From contig JADANN010000458.1 in assembly GCA_018806985.1 (NCBI GenBank), positions 1,426,001-1,490,000 of the forward strand: a DNA stretch of 64,000 bases, in the 5' to 3' direction. Positions within the stretch are counted from its first letter, which is position 1, and the number at the start of each line of letters is the position of its first letter. Below the pieces are notes generated by a model. That model did no database searches and was not told where the DNA came from. It was given only the letters and a program-made list of their open reading frames with translations. This document shows, in pieces, positions 24,199 through 36,115 of the stretch. Source of the stretch: Angiostrongylus vasorum. Lineage: Eukaryota; Nematoda; Chromadorea; Rhabditida; Metastrongylidae. A program made the position numbers and the translations under genes.

Positions 24199-24490
24199 TA
24201 ATGCTCCATACTCATGAATCCATTTCGCATTCTGTTAGTTGTGCAGGAATAGAACAGAAGAGTCAGTTATCCACTTTTAACGGAAACACAAAATCAAAGT
24301 AAGGTATGAAGTGAAAAGTTTGGTTTTTTGATAGGTTTTTCTTCTTAAAGCCTTTGAACGCCATGACTGTCATGACCAAGGTGTGCAACATTTAAAACTT
24401 TCGCTGTTGGAAAAGAGTTATTTTCATTCGGAAATTATTACCACCACCACCTTTATTACTTTTTTATGTTCCTTTTTCATATGAAGATCT

Positions 24491-24759
24491 AAGGGCGCAT
24501 GCGGTGCAGTGGTCGGAGGTGCCCTGAAACACATGTGATATCGATCCCCGCGGCCGTAGCTTACCAAGCCTTCAATCCCTCCGGCGTCAGCAATTTGGTA
24601 CCAAACTTGTCTGGGAGGCTAGCAGCACTGGTTCAATACATCGGTAGGCCACAGCGAGTCATTGTAAAGGCAGATATGCATTCAATCACCTCCAAACGGT
24701 GCTTAATGAACTCGAATGCGTGGCGCATCCCTGAGGGATTGAGCAATGCAGTGAGCTTT
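24491..24759 (+). repeat. SINE family B copy with target-site duplication
   Basis: Head GGCGCATGCGGTGCAGTGG with a B-box-like GATATCGATCCC. Flanked by ATATGAAGATCT (24479-24490) and ATATGAAGATTT (24760-24771), one mismatch. Confidence 0.8.
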
Positions 24760-25307
24760 ATATGAAGATTTGAATAAAGTATGCAATACACACAAGTCTG
24801 TGATTCGTCACAAATCTCCAGTTCAATAAACTGAATATTTTAAACAGGTTGTTTTTACTACAAAGCAGAGAATCAAGAACTGGAAGATTGATTGCACGAA
24901 TAATCAGAGAAGTACCATGGGTAGAACGATATATTGGTACCTCTCTAGTTTGTTGACAGCATCAGCTAAATGCTTGACGATAATATTTGCCTTATTACTT
25001 TATCGCTGAGCTGTTGGTCTACTGATAGCAGCATTAGTTTCAACACATGAATCACCGTCGTTCTGGAGGAAAAGTTGTCACAAAGAGTTAATACTTCTTT
25101 CTCATTAACACAAGTCTGCACGTACTTGCGGTGAAAACATGGGGTGGTGCCCTAGTATTGCTATCTCAGGATTCTAGGAGAAATCACGCTCGTTCTTTAA
25201 TATTCGTTCAACATTTCTTCAAAACGTCAAAGAGCGAGAGAACCAATAGATTCCCAAACAGTCGGCAAACCCAAACGCAAGTCTGAACAACTTCATGGAT
25301 GAGAGTT

Positions 25308-25591
25308 TGAAAAAAAAATAAAGCTATCGGCGTTGATCAATCCCCTGAGGGATGCGTCATGCATTCAACTTCATTAAGCATCGTTTGGAGGTGACTAAAT
25401 GCATATCTGGCCTTTACAATGACTCGTGGTGTCCTACCGATGTATCGAGCTGGTGCTGCTATCCTCCCAGACAAGTCTGGTACCAATTTGCCGATATCGG
25501 AGAGATGAAAGGCTTGGTAGGCCATGGGCGCTATGATCGACTCCCGCGTGTGTTGCAGGGCGCCTCCGACCACTGCGCCACACGAGCCCGA
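25308..25591 (-). repeat. SINE family B copy with short target-site duplication
   Basis: A full reverse copy bounded by ATGAGAGTT at 25299-25307 and 25592-25600. Confidence 0.8.
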
Positions 25592-25649
25592 ATGAGAGTT
25601 AAGAGGAAACAATTAGAATGGAAAAAGTGCTAACACTGAAACTAGATGT

Positions 25650-26200
25650 GATTCCGGTTCCATTCGGCATCTGAGTTTTGGGCAATGCCTAATCAGATGA
25701 TTCAATTCAAGCCATTTTAAAGCAAAATCTGCGAAGATCGTCTGCAGTCCAAATTTCGTGCTTTCATTAGTTGGGTAGTTAAAGGCACATAGATGACCCA
25801 TTTCTCGAATAGTACTGGTGGCAAGCATCATCCACCATTCGCATCTTGCTTGTGTAATTGTCACCTGTATTGGTGGTCTACTTCGAACATGGTGAAGACC
25901 ATGAGGCGTACTGTGTGATCCGTGAATTGTTGCCGTTTCGTCGATTTGAGCTACCGTCCCCCCGTCGCTTCGTTGATTGTCTGAGAGGACTCTAGCATCC
26001 TCTTCGTGTTCATTCCTCAGTTTTATTTGCACATCTGTCATCTGCTCTTCTTCCTACATCACCAACCCAGCTATGCCTCGTGATTGATGTACATTCTTCA
26101 GGATCTCAAAGATGGGACCAGTTTCCAATGTACCAACCGTGGATTCCGGTTGATAGAAGGAAATTCCTGAAAATCCTCCCACTAATTAGAGCGAATTTCC
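25650..26200 (-). pseudogene. Unidentified degenerate ORF, possibly transposase-derived
   Basis: The - strand keeps a frame of about 140 codons with VAQIDETATIHG, which faintly recalls the first catalytic Asp/Glu region of ISXO2/Merlin-type transposases. Stops lie upstream and no terminal repeats were found. Identity is a guess. Confidence 0.2.
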
Positions 26201-28044
26201 TGACAATGCATGATGAGGTGTGGTGTCGTGCTTCTGATGGACATTAATTCCTCCGACATGAAATCCTATGTTAATGAGTGGGTGAAACACAAAGACCGTC
26301 CACCATCAAATGATGACATCAAAACGCAAATATAATGAGAAAACAAAGTATAGTGGTCAAATGGTGGTCTCCAACCATTTAAGAATGCTTGCCTCCCAAC
26401 ATTAACTGTTGTAGAGACCTGCAAGTATAAAAATTGACATCAAAAAAGCGTGCAAGCTATTAGGTCCACAGAAAACGGTGACCTATCATCCACGTCCAAT
26501 GAATGCCTTTGTTTGTTAGGACAACTGCACTGATATCACTTCTAGGCTAAATTTACAGTTGTATCTAGATTTGTAAATAAACCCCTCACTTTGTTTGAAA
26601 TCATAAAAAAAATTGGACTATGGGGAGTTTGTTACGATAAAATCAGATTCTCGACGCATTTGATCCTTTTGAATTGCTCCACTCGTCAGAGAAGATTGTG
26701 GAATCTCTTTTTTTTCTTTTTGCTTCCTTGAGGCCAGAGCCTTCAAAGCTATCGCTACCACTCTACGAGGGGACTTTTCTTGTGTCCTTTTTTATATTTG
26801 AGTAAAAGATTGCATGCATTCCAATAGTTTTCTTCAACTTTTAATTCTTAGCCTTAGTTAGTTGTACTCTGCTATTTGGTTCTAATTTGGCATTTCCTAG
26901 ACTAATTTCACTTAGTTCAATTAGTTTTTAGTTTATTCTTTGTTTTCACATCATATTTTTCAGTACACTTTGTTTGTTTTTTTATTGCATCACTTGTCTT
27001 CCAGTTTTTGGTCCTGCTGCTTTTTTTGCCTTGTTCTGCTATGAACAACAACTTCAATGACTTTTTTCGTGCCTCGATGGTACCATGATATTACAGTCAT
27101 GATTCGGTGGATCTATAATGTGAAGTAAAATAGAACTGAAGCAAATATTTTTAACTAAGGTAATTCGAAGGTAATAAAGCGTTGGGGCGTAGATCCCTAT
27201 GGATTGACTCATGCATTCAATTTCATTCGTAGCAACGGTAGAGGTGGTCTAATGCACATTTATCATAGAAAATGTCTTGCAAAGGCCTATTGATGTGTCG
27301 AATCACTGCTACGATGCTTTGCGGAAAGTCTTGCACAAATTTGTCATTCCCTATTCTGAAGGATGGAGGGCTCAGTTAACCTAGGGTCCAAGATCGAACC
27401 AAAAATTATTGCTGTTTGGTAGGGACATATTGCCGCAGCGATACACGTGACTCAAGCTGAATAGAAACGAGAAGAAAATGAGCTCACGATAACGAAGCGG
27501 CTTCACATCAGTGGAATTCTCCATCACCCTCGATTTGCTTTCTTCAAGCGGTGGCTTGAGGACTGCCCCCATCTTCTATGTTCTCTATTGCAATCCCATT
27601 TGGCGTAATTGAACTCGCTTTTTTCTTCCTTTATTCACGCTACTAAATTTTCGGCTCTTGTATTTTTTTGGCCTTATTCAGGTTTGGTCTTTTTCATTGT
27701 TGTATGTAATTTTCTCCTTATATGATCCTATCTGCGATTTTATGAATAACCAAATAGCCACATAAATAATGAAATATTCGTAGCAAAAAAGAAGAATTTC
27801 AAAGAAATAAGACTATAGCGGATGAAAACGAAGTTGCTATAAGGGGTCGCTGTCGGTTTGAGGCTTTAGTTTTGAAATAAAAGGGCTAGTCAGATTAAAG
27901 ATGATCCCAACAGCCAGTAGGCGGAAAGTCACACTGGTGTGCTTCGATGGAGCAATAATCTCAGAATTTCAACTTATTATTTACTGCCTATTCTTTTCAA
28001 TGGCAGAATATATATATAAGTTCGATAAAACTAGCTGAAAAAAA
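26201..28044. other. No gene recognised apart from one SINE relic
   Basis: The part 26.7-27.1 kb is strongly pyrimidine-rich on the + strand. A family B relic lies at 27.18-27.40 kb. Confidence 0.5.
27177..27400 (-). repeat. SINE family B, degenerate copy
   Basis: Matches the family at TAATAAAGCGTTGGGGCGTA, the GATGTGTCGA block and the CTATTCTGAAGGATGG block, with heavy divergence. Confidence 0.5.
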
Positions 28045-28266
28045 CCTACTAAAAGGTCTAAAATTCAAGTTATCAGAGACAGGCGAAACGAAGGACCCGC
28101 ATGGTGTGGTGGTGAACGCGTTACTCCTCGGAAAGGACAATAGCGCGTTCGTTCTCCACCGCAGACACCTGTGGTCCAGAGTTTTGCAAATATCTCAGCA
28201 TCATTGAAATAATCCCATGGTTTGCTAAATATATCTGATAACTTGAATTTTAGACCTTTTAGTAGG
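28045..28266. repeat. Perfect 33-bp inverted repeats around a SINE
   Basis: Arms at 28045-28077 and 28234-28266 are exact reverse complements over 33 bp, starting CCTACTAAAAGG. They flank a family D element. Confidence 0.9.
28078..28225 (+). repeat. SINE family D copy
   Basis: Starts GAGACAGGCGAAACGAAGGA, has the A-box region TGGTGTGGTGGTGAACGCG and the TTCGTTCTCC B-box region, and continues with TTTTGCAAATATCTCAGCA. The 33-bp left arm interrupts the family's usual CTAGCTGAGAGACAGG leader. Confidence 0.8.
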
Positions 28267-31200
28267 CCCACTGCCATTTCACTTAAGTTACTTCGACATT
28301 CTGGAGTGAATGGCTGAAGTTTTCAGTGTCCACCACCTAGCATCGGAAATTGTATAACACTAAATGCCTATTTCGAAGCAGTGTCCTAGGGAAATCAACG
28401 ACTTCATTGGATTGTTTTCCTTCTGAGTCTAATCATTTCCTAGTCCTCACTGTTCTCATGGATGAAGGCACACGAATAATTTTCTGGATAACTACATTTA
28501 AAACTCTTAAGATTCAGGACCATTTTTCCATACTTCAAATTTTGTTAGGTATTTTGTGGTGGTTACTCTAGATCCCGCCTAGATTACGGTAGCTACGCAT
28601 GATGTGGACTGAAAAAATTCCTTAAAAGGGCTTTCAGGATCCTTAAAAACGTTGGTTTTATATAAGCTACCAGTTGAATACAACACGGAAGAAATGAACT
28701 TTTCTGCCAAAATAAAAGAGTTGGAAAGAATATGAGTTGCATCGAATGCGTGAGGTCCACTCGATCACCTCAAATGGGCGTTCATATCAATGGAGATGGT
28801 TGCTAATGTGTTAAACTGATCATATATAGTGGATATAAAAGAGCACATGGAATTGTTGAATGATCAGTCATAGTCAAGTCCCACTTACGACTTCAATTTT
28901 TGAATATTCAAGTCTCACTGACATTAACAAAACAGTAATTCTCTAGCTTCTGCTAGCGAATATTTATAAATATATCTGAGCCCTAGTTTTTTTGCTTACA
29001 ATTTGCACGTGAAAAAAGCACATGTGGCAAATAGAATGTCCCAAATGGCTGCTAATATACGTGTAGGAAGAAAAACGATGAAGGAATCGCTTTCAGATTG
29101 ATGGAGCAAATAACTTTGAGGAGTAAGTCGCAAAAAGTAAGAAGAACACTTAAAAAAGGAATCATTGAAGCTTCAGTGAGATCCTACTTAGTCTTTTGCT
29201 TTATTTCCAATAAAATAAACACTTATAGAAGTTTAGCTGCCGCTGATCTTAACTAGTTCGTAGTCACGACTACATGTATTCGGGAGCGCTCTCTCAGCTT
29301 CTCTGTTGGGCATGTGATGATCCTTATACTTGCTAGGCAATTTAATGGATTCCACGGTATCTACACATAATAAAAAACACCTAGATAAGAGCGTTGTACT
29401 CTGTAGCCCTTCATAAAGTAACACAGGATAGAGAAGCCTAATACCTAAAGCTGCTTTTGAGGTTTTAGAAGCAGTCACAACGTTCTGCTTGCAACTCACA
29501 TGATTTCAGTGTGGGTGATATTCCTTGCCAATCAAAGAGATGTGATCGTTGATTTTACTGGCGATCTCTTCTTCGTTCATTGTGACCACATGAACCATCT
29601 GCGCACTGAAATGCTAGTTATATCCGAGAAAATATTAAAAAAAGTACACGACGACACTCACACAGCAGAGCAAGTTCTCTACGAATCTCTGCTTTTTCCT
29701 TCAATGTAATTATTAAGAGGCATTCATCAGCGAAAATCACTAATTTGATGCTTTCATTGCTTTAGAAAAAACAATTGCATTTGACGAATCACACCTCTTG
29801 TATCTGTAGCCGGCTTCATTCATCTCCAAGCGACAATAGCACTTCATCAATGATTCCGACGGCTACCCGACATTCTTCTCGTAGCACCAAAACTTCCGCC
29901 TATGGCAGTTTCCTTATATTTCTTTAAAAAACTGCAGTATATGCGAGGTTCGTAATTACTGTGTTGTTCAACCAGTCATTCCGTCCGCCTTTTCACCGCG
30001 TTCCTTTTTTTGTCTTGTTTTTTCCGTTCCATTAGAGAAGCTGTGATTCTCATCTAGCAAACTTCTTCTCCTACAGCATTATGGCTGAATACAAGTTTGG
30101 ATTAAGCAGGCACGACAAATTAAAACTACAAATATATTGCAGAAATATGACGGATTACTTTGAATGAAGCGCATTAATTATGATTGTGGGAAAGGAACTA
30201 AAGGAGAACAGATCATCGACGTGCGGAAAGTATACTAGCATGTTCTTCTCTCACGTCTTCAACGATTTTCGTAATTTAAAAGACCGACTTTCTACGAACC
30301 GCGGTATAAATAATTGATATGTCTATTTATATGGTCTTACAAATTGTTTTTTTTGAGCCGAAGCGAGGTTGGTGTAGGTCTTCGTTGTCGTTGTTGGTGT
30401 TGTTGGTCGATGGGTGACGTTTCGGCGATTTCGCCTTCCGCAGAGTCGTGCTGTTACGGGTGGGCCTATTTTCACTCCTTCACCAAAAGAAAACTCTACG
30501 AGCTCAAAAGTTTTTGATAAAAAACTGGGTTCCTTTCTTGCGCATAGAATTAGGGAGGTGTAAAATATTCCGGTAGCTCAAATATGATATTTTGAGTAGC
30601 GCAAAACTTTAACCGACCACAAGCGTTGACTATGTGTCGGAAGGGTTTTCTTCACTATTCATTTAAATCATTGGCCTTGGTATATTGTGAGGATCCAGCA
30701 CTTTTTTTCACTTTGTTCGTTCCGATCCCATGCATTTATCCATGTACAGCGAGCTTCTGATTTACGTGTGGTTTTTTAAAGCATATTTGAAGAGATTGTT
30801 CACTTCATGAAGATTATCGAATTCTGTCGATTTGATTCTCCCTGAAGTCTTAGGTAACTCTACTCGAACGTTCCTAAGTCACTTCTCGATCTGTGTGGAT
30901 CGGAGGAAGCTTTTTATAGAACGGTTTGGTAGAAATTAGCTGACAAAGGCTAGGAGGCACGGTTGGTCCTGTTTAAGGCCGCATAAACAGTAGAGAAGGG
31001 TAAACATGTCTGCCTCACGAAGAAGGCAGAAAATATATTTTATGAGTAAGGTATGTAATAGGACCCTTTTTGATGCTGGAATCCTTAGCTGTTAGAAGAT
31101 CGGAGTGCGCTTCCAATGCACCGGATATCCAAACACGTAGCGGCTTTCTGCTGTTGAGAACCGCCTTTCAGATAGAGCACGTACGAAATCTTCGGATTGC

Positions 31201-31794
31201 CCTACTTCGGTGGTCCTGAGTTTTCCACATGGCTTCCTCTCGTTCATATCAAATCATCGAATGTAAAAACGCCGATACTCGCTAGTCTCAGCTGAGTGAC
31301 TCGACCATGAAGTTTACGATTACTCCGTCAACTAACGCTTTTTTCTCCTTTTCGAAGTTTTTCGAAGAAAAAAAATATTTGGTGCACAAATTTTAAGGTT
31401 AAAATGGCAAACTTTTTGAAACTTGCTAACATGGTATTCAGTTTATTCAGATCGCAACTTAATTTTCATTCTGTGAACACGAGGTTACTTTGATCCTCAT
31501 ATTCGTGACAATGTCTAACTTTCCATTGGATTACGCACAGTTGTCGCCGGTTACGGTACGAATTTAACTCAATGCAAACGCTACCTAGAACAAATACATT
31601 CTAGTAATCTCGTCAGCGACAGTCTCTGTGGCGTTCTGTCTAACGATAAGCAAAGGATCGGAGTTATAGAGGTGAACAAAATTATCTTAAGAGCGGTTTC
31701 TTTTCTCGCAAATTGTAATCTACGAAAAATAGCTTTCTCCATACTTTTTTAAAATAAAAAATTTGTATTGGAGAGCCTATTATCTAACATGAGC
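28267..31794. other. No gene recognised
   Basis: Contains the PLE fragment at 30.34-30.48 kb. Otherwise AT-rich with short ORFs only. Confidence 0.5.
30335..30480 (-). mobile_element. PLE 3' terminal fragment
   Basis: The same subfamily as the fragment at 5.8-6.0 kb. The motif here reads CTGCGGAAGGCGAAATCGCC then GAAACGTCACCC, with the core A changed to C. Confidence 0.65.
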
Positions 31795-32120
31795 GGGGCC
31801 AAAATCATAGTGGTAGTGATGTCCGTCATCACGAGCATTGTGCTATTCAACTCCGCTCCGGGCCAACCAAGCCTCTCATCCCTCCGGAATCGGGAAATTT
31901 TTACCGGACTTGTCTGGGAAAAGGTCACTCTCTGCAATCCAGTTGGGAACACTCCAGCTAAACTATCTCAAGACTCCGTGGAGTTCAAAATTAAATGAAA
32001 ATCATCAAGCAGCAACCGAAGCCACACGTAAAGTTGGAAGATCTTCGTGGATAATAAATGCGAGGAAACGAATTGAATGTGAGGGAGTGCTGGGATCCGC
32101 ACAGTAGACGCGAAGACGGG
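31795..32120 (+). repeat. SINE family C copy 4
   Basis: Recognisable from AGTGATGTCCGTCATCACGA through CCTCCGGAATCGGGAAAT to CACAGTAGACGCGAAGACGG. The head before 31800 is altered (GAGCGGGGCCAAAATCATAG). Confidence 0.8.
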
Positions 32121-33159
32121 TCATACAAAAAAAAGAATTACGTAATATAAACGTTGAATATTAAGTTAACTATAGGTCTTCGTAAAGATTTGAAGTTAGG
32201 TGCTTTTTTGAGATCACAAAAAGTATAAGAATAGTAAGTGTTGTCAGTCGATCGTTCACAAAAACTCGCATTGTTTTACCAGCCACCGCTAAATAAAAAC
32301 GAATTTTAGAATTTTAGAAAAATACTATGAGCCGTGTGGTCAATATTATGAAGAAGGTCACTTCGAAAACCTTTTTAGAAATGTCGAGAAAGATTTATGA
32401 CCTTTTTCATTAATTTTACTGCAGCTCCGGCTTGTAGATAGCTTGATTGTCGATCCTGGCCAGAAACCTGCAAAGGTTTCCTGTTGTTTTAAAGCTTAAT
32501 CTGAACCTACAGACCACAGTCGGCGTGACACACCCATGGTTATGTGGTTACAGTATGCCTTTGTAAATTAGTAATAATGGAATAGGAATTTCTTGCATTA
32601 GCAATTTGAAGTTAGTCTCCACAAAAGGAATCACACGGGCATTAAAAGAAAATTGAAAGAAATGACAGGTAAGAGCTGCGTTTGCAAAAAGCCCACTGGA
32701 TGGCGATGCTAACTCTTAACTCTAACTCTTCTCCTCTTTACCGATAATCCTATCCCACTCGCTGCAATCAACAGGAAAGCGATAACCATCTGGTACGAAA
32801 GGTTTCCCTAATAAGATGGAAAAGTCTTCAAAACAGATGTGTCGTAGGGAAAGTGTTGCTTGTTGGTCTCGAGCTGGAACATGTTACTATTAGCTGGAGT
32901 GTTACTGGATAATGATAATCACTTTCTACAAAGAAACCAAGAACAAGTGCAGGAAAACAGCAACACTCAGAGAAGACAATGACGCTTCCTATCAACTGTA
33001 ATCGTTGTGTGTTTTTTTCAGCCCCAATTTTTCCTTCTCCGTTTTTTTCTTAATTGTATTCCAAAAACCATTGAGGAGCTTCTTCGAAAGGTACCACTTG
33101 CTAATGTGAGCGAATTTAACCTTTAGAGTGAGAAATAAGAAGGATCTGCTATTGGACAG

Positions 33160-33310
33160 CTCGATGCTTTACCAACTGCACCTAGTCTCCCATCCGAAGG
33201 TGGGAGAGGGCGGTCGTAGTGAGCCTTCAGGGGCGGTGTCGAACTTGCAGCCTGTGTATTCGCTAGTGGAAACTCAGCGCACTGTCCCTCAGCCGCTCTC
33301 TTAACTTATC
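33160..33310 (-). repeat. tRNA-like element, single copy in this window
   Basis: The - strand has GCTGAGGGACAGTGCGCTGA as A-box-like and GCAAGTTCGACAC as B-box-like sequence. There is no acceptor-stem pairing, so it is not a tRNA gene. Confidence 0.35.
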
Positions 33311-33579
33311 CACGTAAAAACATTGAAAACGACACATCCAAGGAGGGTACTTCGAATTTCACGACCCAGTTAAGTACCGATTTTCTTATTTATTCTTATT
33401 TGTCACATTCTCTTATTCGAGAAGGCTTCAGATGGAATGCATCAAGTACCACTCTAATTTACTTTTCAAGCAACAAAGAAACAAATTTTTTTGCGATGCC
33501 TAAGTCTTTGTCTAAAAACGGGCCTTTTTTTGGAAACTACAGGTTCTCTTACTCGTTTTATTTTATTTTATTTGATCCG

Positions 33580-33855
33580 CCTTCACATCTACTGTGCAGA
33601 TCCCTACACTTCTCACATTTGATTCGTTTCCTCGCATCCATTGTCCACGAAGATCTTCCAACTTTTACGTGTCGTTTCGGTTGCTGCTTGAGGATTTTCA
33701 TTTCATCTTGAATGTTGTAGAATGCTGGTCAAGTCAATTCCCACGGTGTCCTGAGATAGCCAGGCTGAAGCGTTCCCAATTGGATTGCAGCGAGTGATTT
33801 TTTTTCAGACAAGTCCGGTACCAGTTTCCCGACCCCGGAGGGATGAGAGGCTTGG
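33580..33855 (-). repeat. SINE family C, 5'-truncated
   Basis: Contains the body and 3' end (CACATCTACTGTGCAGATCC on the + strand) but stops at the GGGATGAGAGGCTTGGC block, so the tRNA-like head is missing. Confidence 0.75.
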
Positions 33856-34499
33856 CTGTAATGAAAGACTAAAGGCCTTAATATCTCGCTCATCATTTGC
33901 CGTCATCACTTTCCGTTTTTCATGCACGCATTTTTCCATGGCGTAAGTTCCAACTACAAATAAAAAAAATTGTAAAAAAAAATGTACAAATGTTCCCGAG
34001 CGCATTGACACTTTGTACCAGAAAATCCATATTCCTAGCAGAAAGCTAACACCATGCTATCGCCGATTACTGAATGACTTCATTTAGGACAAATCCTCAA
34101 TTAGTTAAGCTGTACATATATCTCACTAAATAGCAGTTCATAATATCGTTGCATGGACACAGAAAGTGTTCTAACCGTTCAAAACATAGCGACTGAACCA
34201 TTAACCTACAAATGAGCAACATCGGAGTTTTCCTTTGCTCGACCGTATAACACTGCATTGAGTAAAAGCCACAGCATTTGGAAACGCCACCGACAATGTT
34301 GAGTAGTTCTGAAAACTGCTAAAGCTCGTTCCTTCTTCAGAAATCGCAAGAAAATACTCGAATAAATGGACAGGCTATCTTCACGGCAAGATGGGCACTG
34401 TCGAATTTTACATTCATATTATTCGCTTGTGGGCGTTGTCTACAGTTTTTAGTATTTTCTGAAGTTGGAATTGTACTCGCTAACTAGATGTTGTCTGCG

Positions 34500-35200
34500 C
34501 CGACAATATCTTAGAAAACATGGTTCAAGCGCTATTTCGGGGGTGTCGATGATTTTCGACGAGGTAGAACTATCAAGCTGCGTCTCTCCTGCATAACAAA
34601 ATGGGGAAAAAAAAGTTGTTGAAAGAATGAAAGAATAAGTGAGTGCGGAATTTTCGCTCTGCTAATTGGTCAGCAATTCTCTGAGAAGCTTGAACGAGAC
34701 ACATGCTGCTCAATTTTTAGTGTATAATCTTTGCTTTATGTTCTAATTGGTTGATACCTTATGCACAACGTGGTCTCTGTGAGCATTGAAGAGATCGGTG
34801 GTAAGCGTTGAGTGGAGCATTGATTTCTCAAAGTGGGTTAATTGCTCAATCCATGTCTCATACCACACAGGAGATAGTTGGGGGGATTGACGAGTGAAAT
34901 AGATGAATGAACACGCTTGGGTTCATCAGATTTTCGGCGGTCTCTCCAATAAGTTCTACGCGATTCCTCCTCATCTAAATAAATGGCCCTCCATTTATGT
35001 CATATTCATGTTCGCTTAACGCCCTAAAGCACATGTGATGTCGTCGCCATAATCAAAAAACTTTCCATTTGGATTTATTATCCATCATGATAGTGGATTT
35101 CAATGAACTGGGCTTTCTCTGATTTATGCCCACGTCTATCCTTTTCATGTCGCATTAAACAGCTTGAACATGATCAATGCTTCAGTGGTCTTTTTTAAAA
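34500..35200 (-). mobile_element. RTE-type LINE fragment (C-terminal RT part)
   Basis: On the - strand, broken frames give FKLLRELLTN followed by ALTYSF and FCYAGETQLD. These match the YASETW-type C-terminal region of nematode RTE polyproteins and the copy at 61.2-61.4 kb. Many stops; dead. Confidence 0.6.
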
Positions 35201-35764
35201 ATATGGCATCAAAAAATAATGTAGTTCTGGTTTAACAGTTTTTCATATCTCCGTTATATTAAAACTAGTCATGATTGACTAAGATTCGTGTGACGACAAC
35301 GTTGTCAGCAAAAACAAGGTTTGTTAGGGTTTTCCGCCAACGCGTATGCCTTTTTCATCGCAATCAAGTGACTTCATCATCAACTGGATATGGCACTATC
35401 GGTCACGTTTTTTCTATAGGGATGACAAGGAAGCAATCGCGAAGTTCTACTACGGCGATGCTGTTTCGATATCAGTCGACTAGAGTTCTTATTCACCATT
35501 GGACTCGTTGTTGGACGAGCAGTAGCACTGTTGCGCCACCTTTCACATCGTTGAACACTTTTTGTAATTGCAGAAAGCTACGACAAGGAGCATAAAGCCT
35601 GCCCCCTAACTAATTATAGCAGTGGTTACAGCTTATGTGTGGTAATATAATAAATCCCTTCTCAAATCCTGCTTCATCAATTGAGTAAATCTTATCCAAC
35701 TTTCTTGATATGAACGACATGAGGCGTGAGGCGTTTGTAGAATACACTAGAGAAACAAATCAAA

Positions 35765-36115
35765 TAATATTTTTTTAGGTGAATAAGCTAATACCAGGTT
35801 GTTGTAAAACATTTGTTCGTCTAACGTTCCGGTGCCTTCGCCTTCCTCAGAGACAAAAATGATCTGAGCCGATGGTCCACAGTCGTTCGTCACTCGGCAT
35901 GGGTCTTCGTAGTCTAATCGAGTCGGATTTTCTTGAGCACAGCACCACTTGAATGAAGGATCTTTTAACAACCCGGCCCTTTTATCCAGAACAGTTGTTG
36001 ATCTTTTACCACCAACGTAGTCTGTTGATCCGCCTTTTTTTTATTTTGAAGAAGGGAAAAGCATCAAAACCTTAGCCGAACAAATGTTCTTTGACAACCT
36101 CGTCTTAGCTTATCA
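35765..36115. mobile_element. PLE-related fold-back element
   Basis: The left arm from 35772 (TAAGCTAATACCAGGTTGTT, then CATTTGTTCGTCTAACG) and the right arm ending near 36115 (AACATTTGTTCGGCTAAGG when reversed) are inverted copies. Each carries a decayed PLE 3' motif. The left arm continues further than the right. Confidence 0.6.

Larger units (their letters stand above)
32121..34499. other. No gene recognised outside repeats
   Basis: Apart from the tRNA-like element near 33.2 kb and the family C copy at 33.6-33.86 kb, nothing supportable was seen. Confidence 0.5.
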
